Numbered from the stretch's first letter, positions 54,596 to 63,442 are shown. The stretch: DNA of 64,000 bases from Variovorax sp. ZS18.2.2 (GCF_024701975.1 NZ_JANLNM010000007.1:248001-312000); one strand, 5' to 3'. The notes: generated from the letters alone by a model not told the origin. Program-made: numbers and translations.

Positions 54596-55519
54596 ATGAC
54601 AAAGAACGCCACGGAAGAGGTCTCGCTGCAGCAGCTGCGGGCGCTGGCCGCGGTTGCCGAATCGGGCAGCTTCACGCTGGCGGCGGAGAGCCTGCAGCTC
54701 ACGCAGCCGGCCATCAGCCACCTGGTCAAGCGCATGGAAGAGCAACTCGGGCAGCCGCTGATCGTGCGGGGCCGCCGCATCCAGCTCACGAGCGCGGGCC
54801 AGGTGATGGTCGAGACGGCCGTGCGGGCGCTGCGGATGATCGACGAGTCGGTCGGCGCCTGCCGCTCGCAATCGCAGCTGCGCGAGGGGCGCGTGGTGCT
54901 GGCCGTGGGCCACCTCACGGCAGGCGCCCTGCTGCCGCCGATGCTCGGCCGCTTCTCGCAGAAGCACCCGACGCTCGCGACCACGCTGCTCGACAGCACG
55001 GCCGAGCAGATGATCTCGCGCATCCTTTCACAGGAGGCTGACCTGGGCTTCGGCTCCGACATCGGGCAGAAGCACTCGGAGCTGGCGACCGAGCCGCTGT
55101 TCACCGAACGCATGGCCCTCTTCGTGCGCGACGACCATCCGCTCGCGCAACGCGTGGTCGTCGATGCGAAGCACCTTGACGCGCTGCCCTTCATCCACGT
55201 CAACCCCGACGCCAACATCTGGCGCGCGGTGAGCCGCCAACTGTCGAGCGTGGCGAACGTGTACCCGCAGGTGGTGCATCACGTGTCGATGCTGTCAACG
55301 GCCTTCGGTCTCATCCAGGCAGGCGCGGGCGTGGCGCTGCTGCCGCGCTATGTGGAAGTGCTGATGCCCGGCAACCTGCGCGCGGTGGCGGTGACGCGTC
55401 CCACGCTCGAATACCCGGTCGTCGCGGTGCGGCTGGCCAAGCATCCGCTCAGCCCGGCCGCGCTGGCCTTCCTGGCGATGGCACGGCAGCACATGAAGCC
55501 GCCGCGCGCCAGCAAATGA
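54596..55519 (+). CDS. LysR-family transcriptional regulator
   Basis: 307 residues. The N-terminal winged helix-turn-helix reads SLQQLRALAAVAESGSFTLA and LTQPAISHLVKRMEEQLGQP. The C-terminal effector domain is complete. Divergent from the Bug-ggt-EamA-SDR run, which it most likely controls from the 97-base gap. An ATAA-ttcggc-TTAT element (54563-54576) in that gap is a candidate but does not give a clean T-N11-A box. It is followed by a terminator and convergent tctA. Confidence 0.93.
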   Translation: MTKNATEEVSLQQLRALAAVAESGSFTLAAESLQLTQPAISHLVKRMEEQLGQPLIVRGRRIQLTSAGQVMVETAVRALRMIDESVGACRSQSQLREGRVVLAVGHLTAGALLPPMLGRFSQKHPTLATTLLDSTAEQMISRILSQEADLGFGSDIGQKHSELATEPLFTERMALFVRDDHPLAQRVVVDAKHLDALPFIHVNPDANIWRAVSRQLSSVANVYPQVVHHVSMLSTAFGLIQAGAGVALLPRYVEVLMPGNLRAVAVTRPTLEYPVVAVRLAKHPLSPAALAFLAMARQHMKPPRASK

Positions 55520-55547
55520 AAACGGCGCCCGAAGGCGCCGCTTTTCC
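55517..55547. terminator. Bidirectional intrinsic terminator between lysR and tctA
   Basis: CGGCGCC (55523-55529), loop CGAA, GGCGCCG (55534-55540), flanked by AAAA and TTTT. It serves the LysR gene on one strand and tctA on the other. Confidence 0.85.
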
Positions 55548-55567
55548 AAAGAGAGCCGAAGCCCCGT

Positions 55568-57079
55568 TTATTCCTCGACGAAGGCTTCCTCGCGCTTCGA
55601 CTTCACCGCAGGCAACAGCACGATCACCAGCAGCAATGCAGCCGCAGCCAGCAGGCTCGCGGAGATCGGACGCGTGACGAACACGCTCCAGTCGCCACGC
55701 GACAGCAGCAGCGAGCGGCGCAGGTTCTCTTCCATCATCGGCCCGAGGATGAAACCCAGCAGCAACGGCGCAGGCTCGCAACCCAGCTTGAAGAAGGTGT
55801 AGCCCACCAGACCGAAGATGCCCACCATCCAGATGTCGAAGGTGTTGTTGTTGGTCGAGTACACGCCGATCGCGCAGAACAGCACGATCGCCGGGAACAG
55901 GAACTTGTACGGCACCGACAGCAGCTTGATCCACATGCCGATCAGCGGCAGGTTCAGGACGATCAGCATCGCGTTGCCCAGCCACATCGAGGCGATCAGG
56001 CCCCAGAACAGCTCGGGGTTGCTGGTCATCACCTGCGGACCCGGCTGGATGTTGTGGATGGTCATCGCACCCACCATCAGCGCCATCACCGCGTTGGGCG
56101 GAATGCCCAGCGTCAGCAGCGGGATGAAGGAGGTTTGCGCACCGGCGTTGTTGGCCGACTCGGGAGCCGCCACGCCGCGGATGTTGCCCTTGCCGAAGGG
56201 CACTTCGCCCGGCTTCAGCTTGGTCTTCTTCTCGATCGTGTAGGCCGCGAAAGCCGCCAGCAGCGCACCGCCGCCGGGCAGGATGCCCAGCGCAGAACCC
56301 AGCGCCGTGCCGCGCAGAACGGCAGGCACCATGCGCTTGAAGTCTTCCTTGGTCGGGAACAGGCCCGAGACCTTGGCGGTGAACACTTCGCGCTCGTCGT
56401 CGGGGCGCGAGAGGTTGGCAATGATTTCGCCGTAACCGAACACGCCCATGGCGATGGCCACGAAGCCGATGCCGTCGGTGAGTTCAGGAATGTCGAAGCT
56501 GTAGCGCGCGACACCCGAGTTCACGTCGGTACCAACCAAACCCAGCAGCAGGCCCAGGACGATCATCGCGATGGCCTTGAGCAGCGAGCCCGAAGCCAGC
56601 ACCACGGCGCCGATCAGGCCCAGGATCATCAGCGAGAAGTACTCGGCAGGGCCGAACTTGAAGGCCAGCTCGGTCAGCGGCGGCGCGAAGGCGGCCAGGA
56701 TCAGCGTGCCGACGCAACCTGCGAAGAACGAGCCGAGGCCCGCTGCCGCAAGCGCCGGACCCGCACGGCCCTTGCGCGCCATCTGGTAGCCGTCGATCAC
56801 GGTCACCACCGAGGACGATTCGCCCGGCAGGTTCACCAGGATGGCGGTGGTCGAACCGCCGTATTGCGCGCCGTAGTAAATGCCGGCCAGCATGATCAGC
56901 GCCGAGACGGGCGGCAGCGCATACGTGGCGGGCAGCAGCATCGCGATGGTCGCGACCGGGCCGATGCCCGGGAGCACGCCGATCAGCGTACCCAGGATGC
57001 AGCCGGCCAGGCAGTACAGCAGGTTGGTGAACGTGAACGCGACACCAAAGCCCAGAGAGAGGTTGTTGATCAGATCCAT
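55568..57079 (-). CDS. tctA: Tripartite tricarboxylate transporter large permease TctA
   Basis: 503-residue inner-membrane protein with about 11-12 helices. Family signatures GTLIGVLPGIGPVATIAMLL, YYGAQYGGSTTAILVNLPGE and TLGIPPNAVMALMVGAM are present. It follows tctB by seven bases. The matching receptor is not adjacent; the nearest Bug proteins are at 53.5-54.5 kb and 7.5-8.5 kb. Substrate unknown. Confidence 0.95.
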   Translation of the reverse strand: MDLINNLSLGFGVAFTFTNLLYCLAGCILGTLIGVLPGIGPVATIAMLLPATYALPPVSALIMLAGIYYGAQYGGSTTAILVNLPGESSSVVTVIDGYQMARKGRAGPALAAAGLGSFFAGCVGTLILAAFAPPLTELAFKFGPAEYFSLMILGLIGAVVLASGSLLKAIAMIVLGLLLGLVGTDVNSGVARYSFDIPELTDGIGFVAIAMGVFGYGEIIANLSRPDDEREVFTAKVSGLFPTKEDFKRMVPAVLRGTALGSALGILPGGGALLAAFAAYTIEKKTKLKPGEVPFGKGNIRGVAAPESANNAGAQTSFIPLLTLGIPPNAVMALMVGAMTIHNIQPGPQVMTSNPELFWGLIASMWLGNAMLIVLNLPLIGMWIKLLSVPYKFLFPAIVLFCAIGVYSTNNNTFDIWMVGIFGLVGYTFFKLGCEPAPLLLGFILGPMMEENLRRSLLLSRGDWSVFVTRPISASLLAAAALLLVIVLLPAVKSKREEAFVEE

Positions 57080-57086
57080 TTTTTTC

Positions 57087-57575
57087 TCAGCCCGTGATGA
57101 AGGTCGGCCAGACCTGGATCTGCAGCTTGAGCGCCCAGATGAATGCAACGTAGCTGCCAATGGCAAGCACCGTGGCCAGGATCAGCACGGTCGGCAGCTT
57201 GAACTCGTGGCCCGCGAGGCTGGAGATGAGCACCAGCGCATAGATCGCGATGATCATTCCCATGGCCGGCACGCCCAGGCTCGGCAGGCCGCCCAGCAGG
57301 ATGCCGAACGCGAGGTTGGCGCCCAGGATGAACACCACCTGCTTCCAGGCCCACTTGCCGATCTTTTCACCGTCGGTGGTTTCAACGGTGAGGCCGCTGA
57401 ACATGATCCCGAGGCCGATCAAGGACATGAGGATGCCGAGCATCAGCGGGAAGTAACCAGGACCCATGCGGGCGCCGCTGCCCACGCTGTAGGTGGTGGC
57501 GCCCCAGGCGAACCCCACACCCACGACGGTGAACATCAGTCCCGAGAAAAAGTCTTTCTGACTTTTGATTTTCAC
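57087..57575 (-). CDS. tctB: Tripartite tricarboxylate transporter small subunit TctB
   Basis: 162-residue membrane protein with four helices: the N-terminus FFSGLMFTVVGVGFAWGAT, the loop YSVGSGARMGPGYFPLMLG typical of TctB, and three further hydrophobic segments. First gene of tctBA. The 110 bases upstream hold two adjacent palindromes. Confidence 0.93.
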   Translation of the reverse strand: MKIKSQKDFFSGLMFTVVGVGFAWGATTYSVGSGARMGPGYFPLMLGILMSLIGLGIMFSGLTVETTDGEKIGKWAWKQVVFILGANLAFGILLGGLPSLGVPAMGMIIAIYALVLISSLAGHEFKLPTVLILATVLAIGSYVAFIWALKLQIQVWPTFITG

Positions 57576-57647
57576 GAACAGTCTCCTCGAACAAGTTTCG
57601 ATGCGGGATTGTCCGGTCAGCTTGCGGTCAGGCGGATGTGGATTTCA

Positions 57648-57672
57648 CTAACCGAACGGTTAGGGTTAACCC
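57648..57672. promoter_or_regulatory. Two abutting perfect palindromes upstream of tctBA
   Basis: CTAACCG-AA-CGGTTAG (57648-57663) is followed directly by GGGTTAACCC (57663-57672), sharing one G. The first has the ACCG/CGGT arrangement seen in many TetR-type operators. The pair lies 73-97 bases before the tctB start and 14 bases past the GspE-type gene stop. It is a candidate operator for tctBA; no regulator of that type is adjacent. Confidence 0.55.
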
Positions 57673-57685
57673 AAATGGCAACACA

Positions 57686-59482
57686 TCACTCCAGGGGTGG
57701 CGTGGCGCTCAGCACCTCTTCGACGGTGGTCACGCCCTCAGCCACGCGCAGTGCGCCGGCCAGGCGCAGGGGCCGCATGCCGTCGATCACGGCCTGGCGC
57801 CGGAGGCCCGTGAGGTTGGGCTCCTTGGTGACCTTGTCCTTGAAGGGCTCGGTCACGCTCAGCAGTTCGTACAGGCCCATGCGGCCCATGTAGCCCGTCA
57901 TGCGGCAATCGACGCAACCCACCGGCTTGTAGGCGCGCACCGAGCCCGTGATCTGCCAGGGCTTGACGATGGCCTCGAGGCTTTCGCGCGTGACCGTGTC
58001 GTCGGGCTGCTTGCAATGCGGGCACAGCGTGCGCACCAGCCGCTGCGCGAGCACGCCGAGCATCACGGCGGTGATGAGGTACGACGGCACGCCCAGTTCC
58101 ATCATCCGCGTGATGGCGCTCGGCGCATCGTTGGTGTGCAGCGTGCTGAACACGAGGTGGCCGGTGAGTGCGGCCTGCACCGCCATCTCGGCGGTGGCGA
58201 GGTCGCGGATTTCGCCGACCATGATGATGTCCGGGTCCTGCCGCATCAGCGCGCGCAGGCCCTCGGTGAAGCCGAAGTCCAGCTGCGGCTGCACCTGCGT
58301 CTGGTTGAACGAAGGCTCGATCATTTCGATCGGGTCTTCCACCGTGCTCACGTTCACTTCTTCGGTCGCCACGCGCTTCAACGTGGAGTACAGCGTGGTG
58401 GTCTTGCCCGAGCCCGTCGGGCCGGTCACGAGGATGATGCCGTTGGGCCGCGTGACGAGCTGTTCCCAGCGCTGCGCATCGTGCTGCGCGAAGCCCAGCG
58501 CATCGAGGTCTTTCACCGCGGTGTCCGGGTCGAAGATCCGCATCACCATCTTCTCGCCGAAAGCGGTCGGCAAGGTCGACAGGCGCATTTCGACTTCGTC
58601 GCCGCGCATGTTGCGGGTCTTGATGCGGCCGTCGAGCGGACGACGCTTCTCCACCACGTCCATGCGGCCCAGCAGCTTGATGCGCGCGACCATCGCGTTC
58701 ATCACGCCCATGGGCATCTGGTAGGCGGGGTGCAGGATGCCGTCGATGCGAAAGCGGATCACGCCCTGCTCGCGGCGCGGCTCCAGGTGGATGTCGCTTG
58801 CGCGCTGGTCGAAGGCGTACTGCCAAAGCCAGTCGACCACCTGCACCACGCTCTGGTCGTTGGCGTCGAGCTGCTTGTTGCTCTTGCCCAGCTCCACCAG
58901 CTGCTCGAAGCTCGCGCCGCCGGTGTTGCCGCCGGCCTTCTGCGCGGCGCGCACCGACTTGGCGAGCGCGAAGAACTCGGCCGTATAGCGCTGGATGTCG
59001 GTGGGGTTGGCCACCACGCGCCGCACCGTGCGCTTGGACTGGCGCTCGACCTCGGAGATCCAGTCGGTGAGAAAGGGCTCGGCCGTGGCCACCACCACCT
59101 CGTTGGGCAGCACCTGCACCGGCAGCACCTTGTGGCGCTCGGCGTAGGCCGCGCTCATGGTGTCGGCCACCTTGCCCACGTCGACCTTCAGCGGATCGAT
59201 GCGCAGGTAGGTGAGGCCGGCGCGGCCGGCGAGCCATTGCGTGAGGGCTTCGAGGTCGAGCGGCTTGTTGTCGCTCTCGCGCGTCATCGCCACGTTGGCC
59301 AGGCGAACCAGCGGCGCCTGGCGGCTCTCGGCCTGCGCGCAGCGCGCGATGGTGCGCTTGGCCTCCATCGGGGAAATGACACCGTCGGTGGCCAGCCATT
59401 CGATCAGGCGGCGCAGGTCGAGCGGGCCTTCGTGGCGGGCGCCCAGGGGGGCGGGGGCGGAAACGGCGGGAACAGCGCTCAT
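57686..59482 (-). CDS. GspE/PilB-family secretion ATPase (orphan)
   Basis: 598 residues from ATG 59482. The N-terminal part resembles GspE/PilB N1/N2 domains. The ATPase core has Walker A GPTGSGKTTTLYSTL, Asp box VEDPIEMIEPSFNQTQVQP, Walker B QDPDIIMVGEIRDLATAEM and the His box GHLVFSTLHTNDA. A CxxC pair set (CPHC, CVDC) forms the usual zinc site. Its start overlaps the stop of the spermidine-synthase-like gene. No pilin, secretin or platform gene is nearby, so the machine it drives is elsewhere. Confidence 0.92.
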   Translation of the reverse strand: MSAVPAVSAPAPLGARHEGPLDLRRLIEWLATDGVISPMEAKRTIARCAQAESRQAPLVRLANVAMTRESDNKPLDLEALTQWLAGRAGLTYLRIDPLKVDVGKVADTMSAAYAERHKVLPVQVLPNEVVVATAEPFLTDWISEVERQSKRTVRRVVANPTDIQRYTAEFFALAKSVRAAQKAGGNTGGASFEQLVELGKSNKQLDANDQSVVQVVDWLWQYAFDQRASDIHLEPRREQGVIRFRIDGILHPAYQMPMGVMNAMVARIKLLGRMDVVEKRRPLDGRIKTRNMRGDEVEMRLSTLPTAFGEKMVMRIFDPDTAVKDLDALGFAQHDAQRWEQLVTRPNGIILVTGPTGSGKTTTLYSTLKRVATEEVNVSTVEDPIEMIEPSFNQTQVQPQLDFGFTEGLRALMRQDPDIIMVGEIRDLATAEMAVQAALTGHLVFSTLHTNDAPSAITRMMELGVPSYLITAVMLGVLAQRLVRTLCPHCKQPDDTVTRESLEAIVKPWQITGSVRAYKPVGCVDCRMTGYMGRMGLYELLSVTEPFKDKVTKEPNLTGLRRQAVIDGMRPLRLAGALRVAEGVTTVEEVLSATPPLE

Positions 59483-60261
59483 GAGCCGGCAGGTCGGGTG
59501 ATGGAAGTATTCAGGGGCTTGAACACCCGCAGCCACTTCGGCGCGGGCAGACTCCAGCGAGTCTGGATCGTTTGCGCGCGCTCGGCAAGCACCTCGCGCT
59601 TCGGACGGCTCGGCGTGCGCTGCGCCAGCACCACCGTGTTGCCTTCGCGCGTCGGCTTGAAGGCCCAGACGGCGTCGGCGCCGAACGCGGCGGCGATCTT
59701 CTCCAGGCTGCGCTCGTAGCTCGAGGAGCGGCCGAAGAGGTTGACCGTCATGCAGCCGTCTTCGGTGAGCAGCGCGCGGCAGTCGGCGTAGAAGTCTTCG
59801 CTGTCGAGCACCGGCGCGGCGGCTTCATGGTCGTACAGGTCGACCTGCAGCGCATCGACGGTGCCGTGCCACTCGGGCTTGCGGATCTCCACCGCGGCAT
59901 CGGCGATCACCACGCGCAGCTTCGGATCGTCGGCCGGCAGCTTGAACCAGCCGCGGCAGGCCGACACCACCTGCGGATTGAGCTCGACCGCCGTGGTGCG
60001 CATGCGCAGCGTCTTGCGGCTGAACTTGGTGAGCGTGGCGGCGCCGAGGCCCAGTTGCATTGCGTGGCGACTGGCGACGGTCTTGCCGTCGACGAACAGC
60101 AGCCAGGCCATCATGCGCTGCACGTATTCGAGTTCGATCTCGAACGGCGCATCGAGCTTCATCGAGCCCTGGACCCATTCGGTGCCCAGGTGCAGATAGC
60201 GGATGTCGCCCCAGTCGGAAAAATTGACTTCGGGAAGGACGGGGGTGGTGCGCGTGGCCAT
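59479..60261 (-). CDS. Spermidine synthase-like SAM-fold protein
   Basis: 260 residues from ATG 60261. The Rossmann-like methyltransferase core shows LGLGAATLTKFSRKTLRMRT, TAVELNPQVV, VVIADAAVEIRK and ALQVDLYDHEAAAP, similar to spermidine synthase homologues. The complete aminopropyltransferase motifs are not evident, and no SpeD or SpeA gene is near, so the function is not assigned. It is four bases after the DNA glycosylase-like gene and overlaps the GspE-type gene by four bases. Confidence 0.8.
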   Translation of the reverse strand: MATRTTPVLPEVNFSDWGDIRYLHLGTEWVQGSMKLDAPFEIELEYVQRMMAWLLFVDGKTVASRHAMQLGLGAATLTKFSRKTLRMRTTAVELNPQVVSACRGWFKLPADDPKLRVVIADAAVEIRKPEWHGTVDALQVDLYDHEAAAPVLDSEDFYADCRALLTEDGCMTVNLFGRSSSYERSLEKIAAAFGADAVWAFKPTREGNTVVLAQRTPSRPKREVLAERAQTIQTRWSLPAPKWLRVFKPLNTSITRPAGS

Positions 60262-60265
60262 CGGA

Positions 60266-60793
60266 TCAGGTGAGTTTGTGGGCGTCGAAGACCTCGCGCC
60301 AGGCCGCGAGCTTGCGCTCGAAGCGCCACGACGCATTGGCGGGACTGGTGGAAGGCAAGGAGTAGACCGGCACGCCGAGAGTGCGCGTGTGGCGTGCGTG
60401 CTTGAAGCTCTCGCCGCCGTTGTGCGCAATGGCGGCGAGCTTCGGCAGCTTCAGGCCGGCGATGTCGTTCGCGACCGGTGCGCGAATCGCCGAATCGAGG
60501 CTGCCTTCGCGTTCGCAGGCCGCGTACACGTCCCACACGCCCAGGCCGCGATCGAGCAGCCACGCCTTCTTCTTTACGTAGCTGTCTGCGCCAGTCGGCA
60601 GCGGGTGGTCGGGCCAGACGGCTTGCAAGATCTTCCAGAACTGGTTTTGGGGATGCGCATAGTACTGCTGCTGTTCGAGCGAGCGCACACCCGGAAAGCT
60701 GCCGAGGATCAGCACGACGGTGGCGGGCGAGACGATGGGCGCGAGGCCTGTGAGCACCAGGGTGTCGGGGTCGGGTGCGGCGGATCGGTTCAT
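60266..60793 (-). CDS. DNA-deoxyinosine (hypoxanthine-DNA) glycosylase, UDG superfamily
   Basis: 175 residues from ATG 60793 (MNRSAAPDPDTLVLTGLAPI); an ATG at 60802 is also in frame. The motif ILGSFPGVRSLEQQQYYAHP followed by NQFWKIL marks the hypoxanthine-DNA glycosylase group of the uracil-DNA glycosylase superfamily, and the late VYSLPSTSPANASW is the second active-site motif. It removes deaminated adenine from DNA. First gene of a three-gene unit with the spermidine-synthase-like and GspE-type genes. Confidence 0.85.
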   Translation of the reverse strand: MNRSAAPDPDTLVLTGLAPIVSPATVVLILGSFPGVRSLEQQQYYAHPQNQFWKILQAVWPDHPLPTGADSYVKKKAWLLDRGLGVWDVYAACEREGSLDSAIRAPVANDIAGLKLPKLAAIAHNGGESFKHARHTRTLGVPVYSLPSTSPANASWRFERKLAAWREVFDAHKLT

Positions 60794-60822
60794 GGGCTGC
60801 ATCTTGGCACTGTCGACGCCCA

Positions 60823-60848
60823 CAAAAAAACCCGCCGAGGCGGGTTCT
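60823..60848 (-). terminator. Intrinsic terminator of the 22-residue repeat protein gene
   Basis: AACCCGC (60829-60835), loop CGAG, GCGGGTT (60840-60846). Read on the minus strand it ends in seven T, just past the stop at 60880. Confidence 0.85.
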
Positions 60849-60879
60849 TTCGAGAGCGAGGACCGGAGCCCCGGCTTGC

Positions 60880-61338
60880 TTACTTCTTGGCGGCTGCGTT
60901 CTCCGCGGTGCCGGGGATCTTCTCGCCGATGGCAGCACCGGTGCTGCGCATGCCGTCGGCCGTCTTGTGGCCGGCAGTCTCAACGGCGTCGCCGGTCTTC
61001 ACGGCTGCGTTCTTCGTTGCAGTGGTCGCCTTCTTGGTGGTTTTCTTGGTCGCGCTCCAGGCCTTCTTGGTGCCGCGCTCGGTCGCGTTCGCGGCCTTCT
61101 TGGTGGTGCTCTTGGTGGCGTCCCAGGCCTTCTCGGCGCCGGCTTCGGTGGCGTTCACCGCCTTCTTGGTGGTGTTCTTGGTGGCGTCGTAGGCGTCCTT
61201 GCCGGCTTCCTTCACCTTCTCGGTGGTGGTGGGTTCGGCCGTGGCGGGGGCTGCGGTCTGCGCCACGGCGGACACGCCGATGGAGGCGAGCGCCAAGGCG
61301 AGCACGACAGGCATGGTGCGAACAAAAGATGTTGTCAT
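60880..61338 (-). CDS. Secreted Ala/Lys/Thr-rich 22-residue repeat protein
   Basis: 152 residues from ATG 61338, which follows AAGGAG. The signal peptide (TTSFVRTMPVVLALALASIG) ends near SAVAQ (residue 27). Residues 47-134 consist of four 22-residue repeats (47-68, 69-90, 91-112, 113-134), each made of two 11-residue halves, consensus KAWDATKxTTKKAxNATExG; the fourth is degenerate. The pattern predicts a charged amphipathic helix, recalling group 3 LEA proteins and histone H1-like tails. No named family recognised; a periplasmic protective or DNA/LPS-contacting role is speculation. Own terminator, so monocistronic. Confidence 0.87.
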   Translation of the reverse strand: MTTSFVRTMPVVLALALASIGVSAVAQTAAPATAEPTTTEKVKEAGKDAYDATKNTTKKAVNATEAGAEKAWDATKSTTKKAANATERGTKKAWSATKKTTKKATTATKNAAVKTGDAVETAGHKTADGMRSTGAAIGEKIPGTAENAAAKK

Positions 61339-61468
61339 GGAAGACTCCTTTTTGAGTGGAATGTTGGAGTGACGGACTTGCCACTGTGCAAGCAACGCCC
61401 CTTCGAACTTCAAGGATGACAGCAAAAAGTCGCCCCATGCCGCCCCAACCGCAACTCGGGACCTTGGC

Positions 61469-62329
61469 CTACGCGGGGTGCGGCGCGCGCTCCGACAAGG
61501 CCATCAGACTTTCGAGCTTCGGCAGCGTTTCGACCGCATTCCGGGTGGTGGCTTCGGCCAGCGCATCGATGCCGATGCCGCGCAGTCCGGCCACCACTTC
61601 GGCGATACGCGGCAGCTCGCCCGGCTCGTTGCGGCCCTGCGCTTCACCGGCATCACGTTGCGCCTGCGTGCGGTAGAGCCAGTGCGGCTGGATGTCGGGC
61701 GCATCCGTCTCCATCACGATCGCGGCCAGCGGCAAGGTGGCCGCGAGCCGCCGCAACTGCAGCGCGCGCTCGAAGGTCACCGCGCCGCCGAAGCCGAGCC
61801 TGAGCCCGAGCTCGATGCAGGCGTTGGCCTGTTGTTCGCTTCCATTGAACGCGTGCGCAATCCCTTGCCATGGCCGTCCGCCCGCCGTCTGCCGCAAATG
61901 CTTGAGCACCTTGTCGACCGAACGCCGCACATGGATGAGCACGGGTAACCCGTGCTTGCGTGCCAGTTGCAACTGAGTGTGAAAAAAACGCTCCTGCTTC
62001 GGGCCGTCCAGGCCTTCGACGAAGTAGTCGAGCCCGATCTCTCCGACCGCCACGAGCCGTGGGTCGCCCTGCCGCGCGGTCAGTTCCGCATCGAGCACTT
62101 CGAGGTCGGCGTCCTCCGCCTGGCCCGTACAAAGTGGGTGGATGCCCAGCGCGTAGGCATCGCCCTGCTTGTGCGCCAGCTCGCGTACGGTTTCGAAGTT
62201 GAAGACGGCCACGGCCGGAATCACGCACAGGGAAACCCCTTGCGCCGCGGTGCGGGCGCGGATCTGCGGCATCTCCGCACCGAATTCGGGCGCGTCCAGG
62301 TGGCAGTGGGTATCGACAAACGAAGCCAT
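61469..62329 (-). CDS. TatD-family metal-dependent hydrolase
   Basis: 286 residues, TIM-barrel hydrolase with 3'-5' DNase activity in characterised members. Metal ligands: DTHCHLD at the N-terminus, GEIGLDY (Glu), LIHVRRS (His), HAFNGSEQQA (His) and METDAPDIQP (Asp). Single gene, divergent from the S1C protease gene. Confidence 0.93.
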   Translation of the reverse strand: MASFVDTHCHLDAPEFGAEMPQIRARTAAQGVSLCVIPAVAVFNFETVRELAHKQGDAYALGIHPLCTGQAEDADLEVLDAELTARQGDPRLVAVGEIGLDYFVEGLDGPKQERFFHTQLQLARKHGLPVLIHVRRSVDKVLKHLRQTAGGRPWQGIAHAFNGSEQQANACIELGLRLGFGGAVTFERALQLRRLAATLPLAAIVMETDAPDIQPHWLYRTQAQRDAGEAQGRNEPGELPRIAEVVAGLRGIGIDALAEATTRNAVETLPKLESLMALSERAPHPA

Positions 62330-62417
62330 CGCGCCATGATGCCCGAAGGGATGCGCAGGCGCGGAAAGCGTGCTACTGTGAACTCCTTCACGCGTCTTTT
62401 TTGCCGGAGGTTCTCCG

Positions 62418-63422
62418 ATGCGCAGGCCCGCTTTCTACAGCCGTTCGCCCCGCACGCCGCCGCCGGCCGCAGAACAAGCGGCCGATCTGGCGGATGCCGC
62501 GGCATCGCCGGACACGGCAGGCGCAGGTGGCGCCGTGCAGCCACCGCTGGCCCACGCCGGCTGGCAACCCGGGCGCAAGAGCTTCGCCCTCCTCCTCGTG
62601 CTGTGCGCGGCGCTGGTCACCGGCGGCACCGTGTGGTGGCCGCGCCAGGGCAAGGCGATCACGCAGAAGGACATCGATGCAGCGGTGCTGCGCACGATGC
62701 AGACCGCCACCCTCCCCTCGCCCGCCGCAAGAGCGGCCGACATCATCCGGCCCTCGGTCGTTCGCGTGGTGGGCTACGGCACCGAGAAGGCCACGCCCGA
62801 GGCCAAGACCCAGAAGCGCGGCCGCAACATGGCCAAGGGCAAGCCGCCCGAAGCGCCGCTCGACGGCACGGCGCCCGGCGAAGTCGAACGCGGCGTCGGC
62901 ACCGGCGTGGTCATCGTCGACAAGGGCGTGATCCTGACCAACCTGCACGTCGTCGCAGGCGCCGAGAAGATCAAGGTCACCTTCGCCGACGGGCTCGAAG
63001 CGGTGGCCGTCATCACCGGCGTGCAGCCCGAGAACGATCTGGCGGTGCTGCAGGCGCAGAAGATTCCCGACGACCTGATCCCCGCCGCGATGCGCTCCAC
63101 CGCCGACCTGCGCCCTGGCGACCAGGTCGCGGCCGTGGGCTTTCCGTTCGGCATCGGGCCTTCGGTGTCGGCCGGCGTGGTGTCGGGCCTGAAGCGCTCG
63201 TTCCGCTCGCCCGAGGGCAAGCAGGAGCTGGGCAACCTGATCCAGTTCGATGCGGCCGCCAACCCCGGCAACTCGGGCGGCCCGCTCATCAACATGGACG
63301 GCGAGGTGCTGGGCATCGTCACCGCCATCCTCAACCCGACGCAGCAGCGCACCTTCATCGGCATCGGCTTCGCGGTGCCCATCGAGAACGCGGCCTCTGC
63401 GGCAGGTTCGCCGCCGTTCTGA
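62418..63422 (+). CDS. Membrane-anchored S1C trypsin-like serine protease without PDZ domain
   Basis: 334 residues. One membrane segment (FALLLVLCAALVTGGTVWW, about 55-75) puts the protease domain in the periplasm. Catalytic residues: His in LTNLHVVAGAE, Asp in PENDLAVLQAQ, Ser in ANPGNSGGPLINMDG. The protein ends a few residues after the protease core, so the PDZ domains of DegP, DegQ or DegS are missing. A proline/alanine-rich N-terminal region precedes the anchor. The MoxR gene follows after 20 bases, probably the same unit. Confidence 0.9.
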   Translation: MRRPAFYSRSPRTPPPAAEQAADLADAAASPDTAGAGGAVQPPLAHAGWQPGRKSFALLLVLCAALVTGGTVWWPRQGKAITQKDIDAAVLRTMQTATLPSPAARAADIIRPSVVRVVGYGTEKATPEAKTQKRGRNMAKGKPPEAPLDGTAPGEVERGVGTGVVIVDKGVILTNLHVVAGAEKIKVTFADGLEAVAVITGVQPENDLAVLQAQKIPDDLIPAAMRSTADLRPGDQVAAVGFPFGIGPSVSAGVVSGLKRSFRSPEGKQELGNLIQFDAAANPGNSGGPLINMDGEVLGIVTAILNPTQQRTFIGIGFAVPIENAASAAGSPPF

Positions 63423-63442
63423 TTTCTTCGAAAGCCCTTCGC

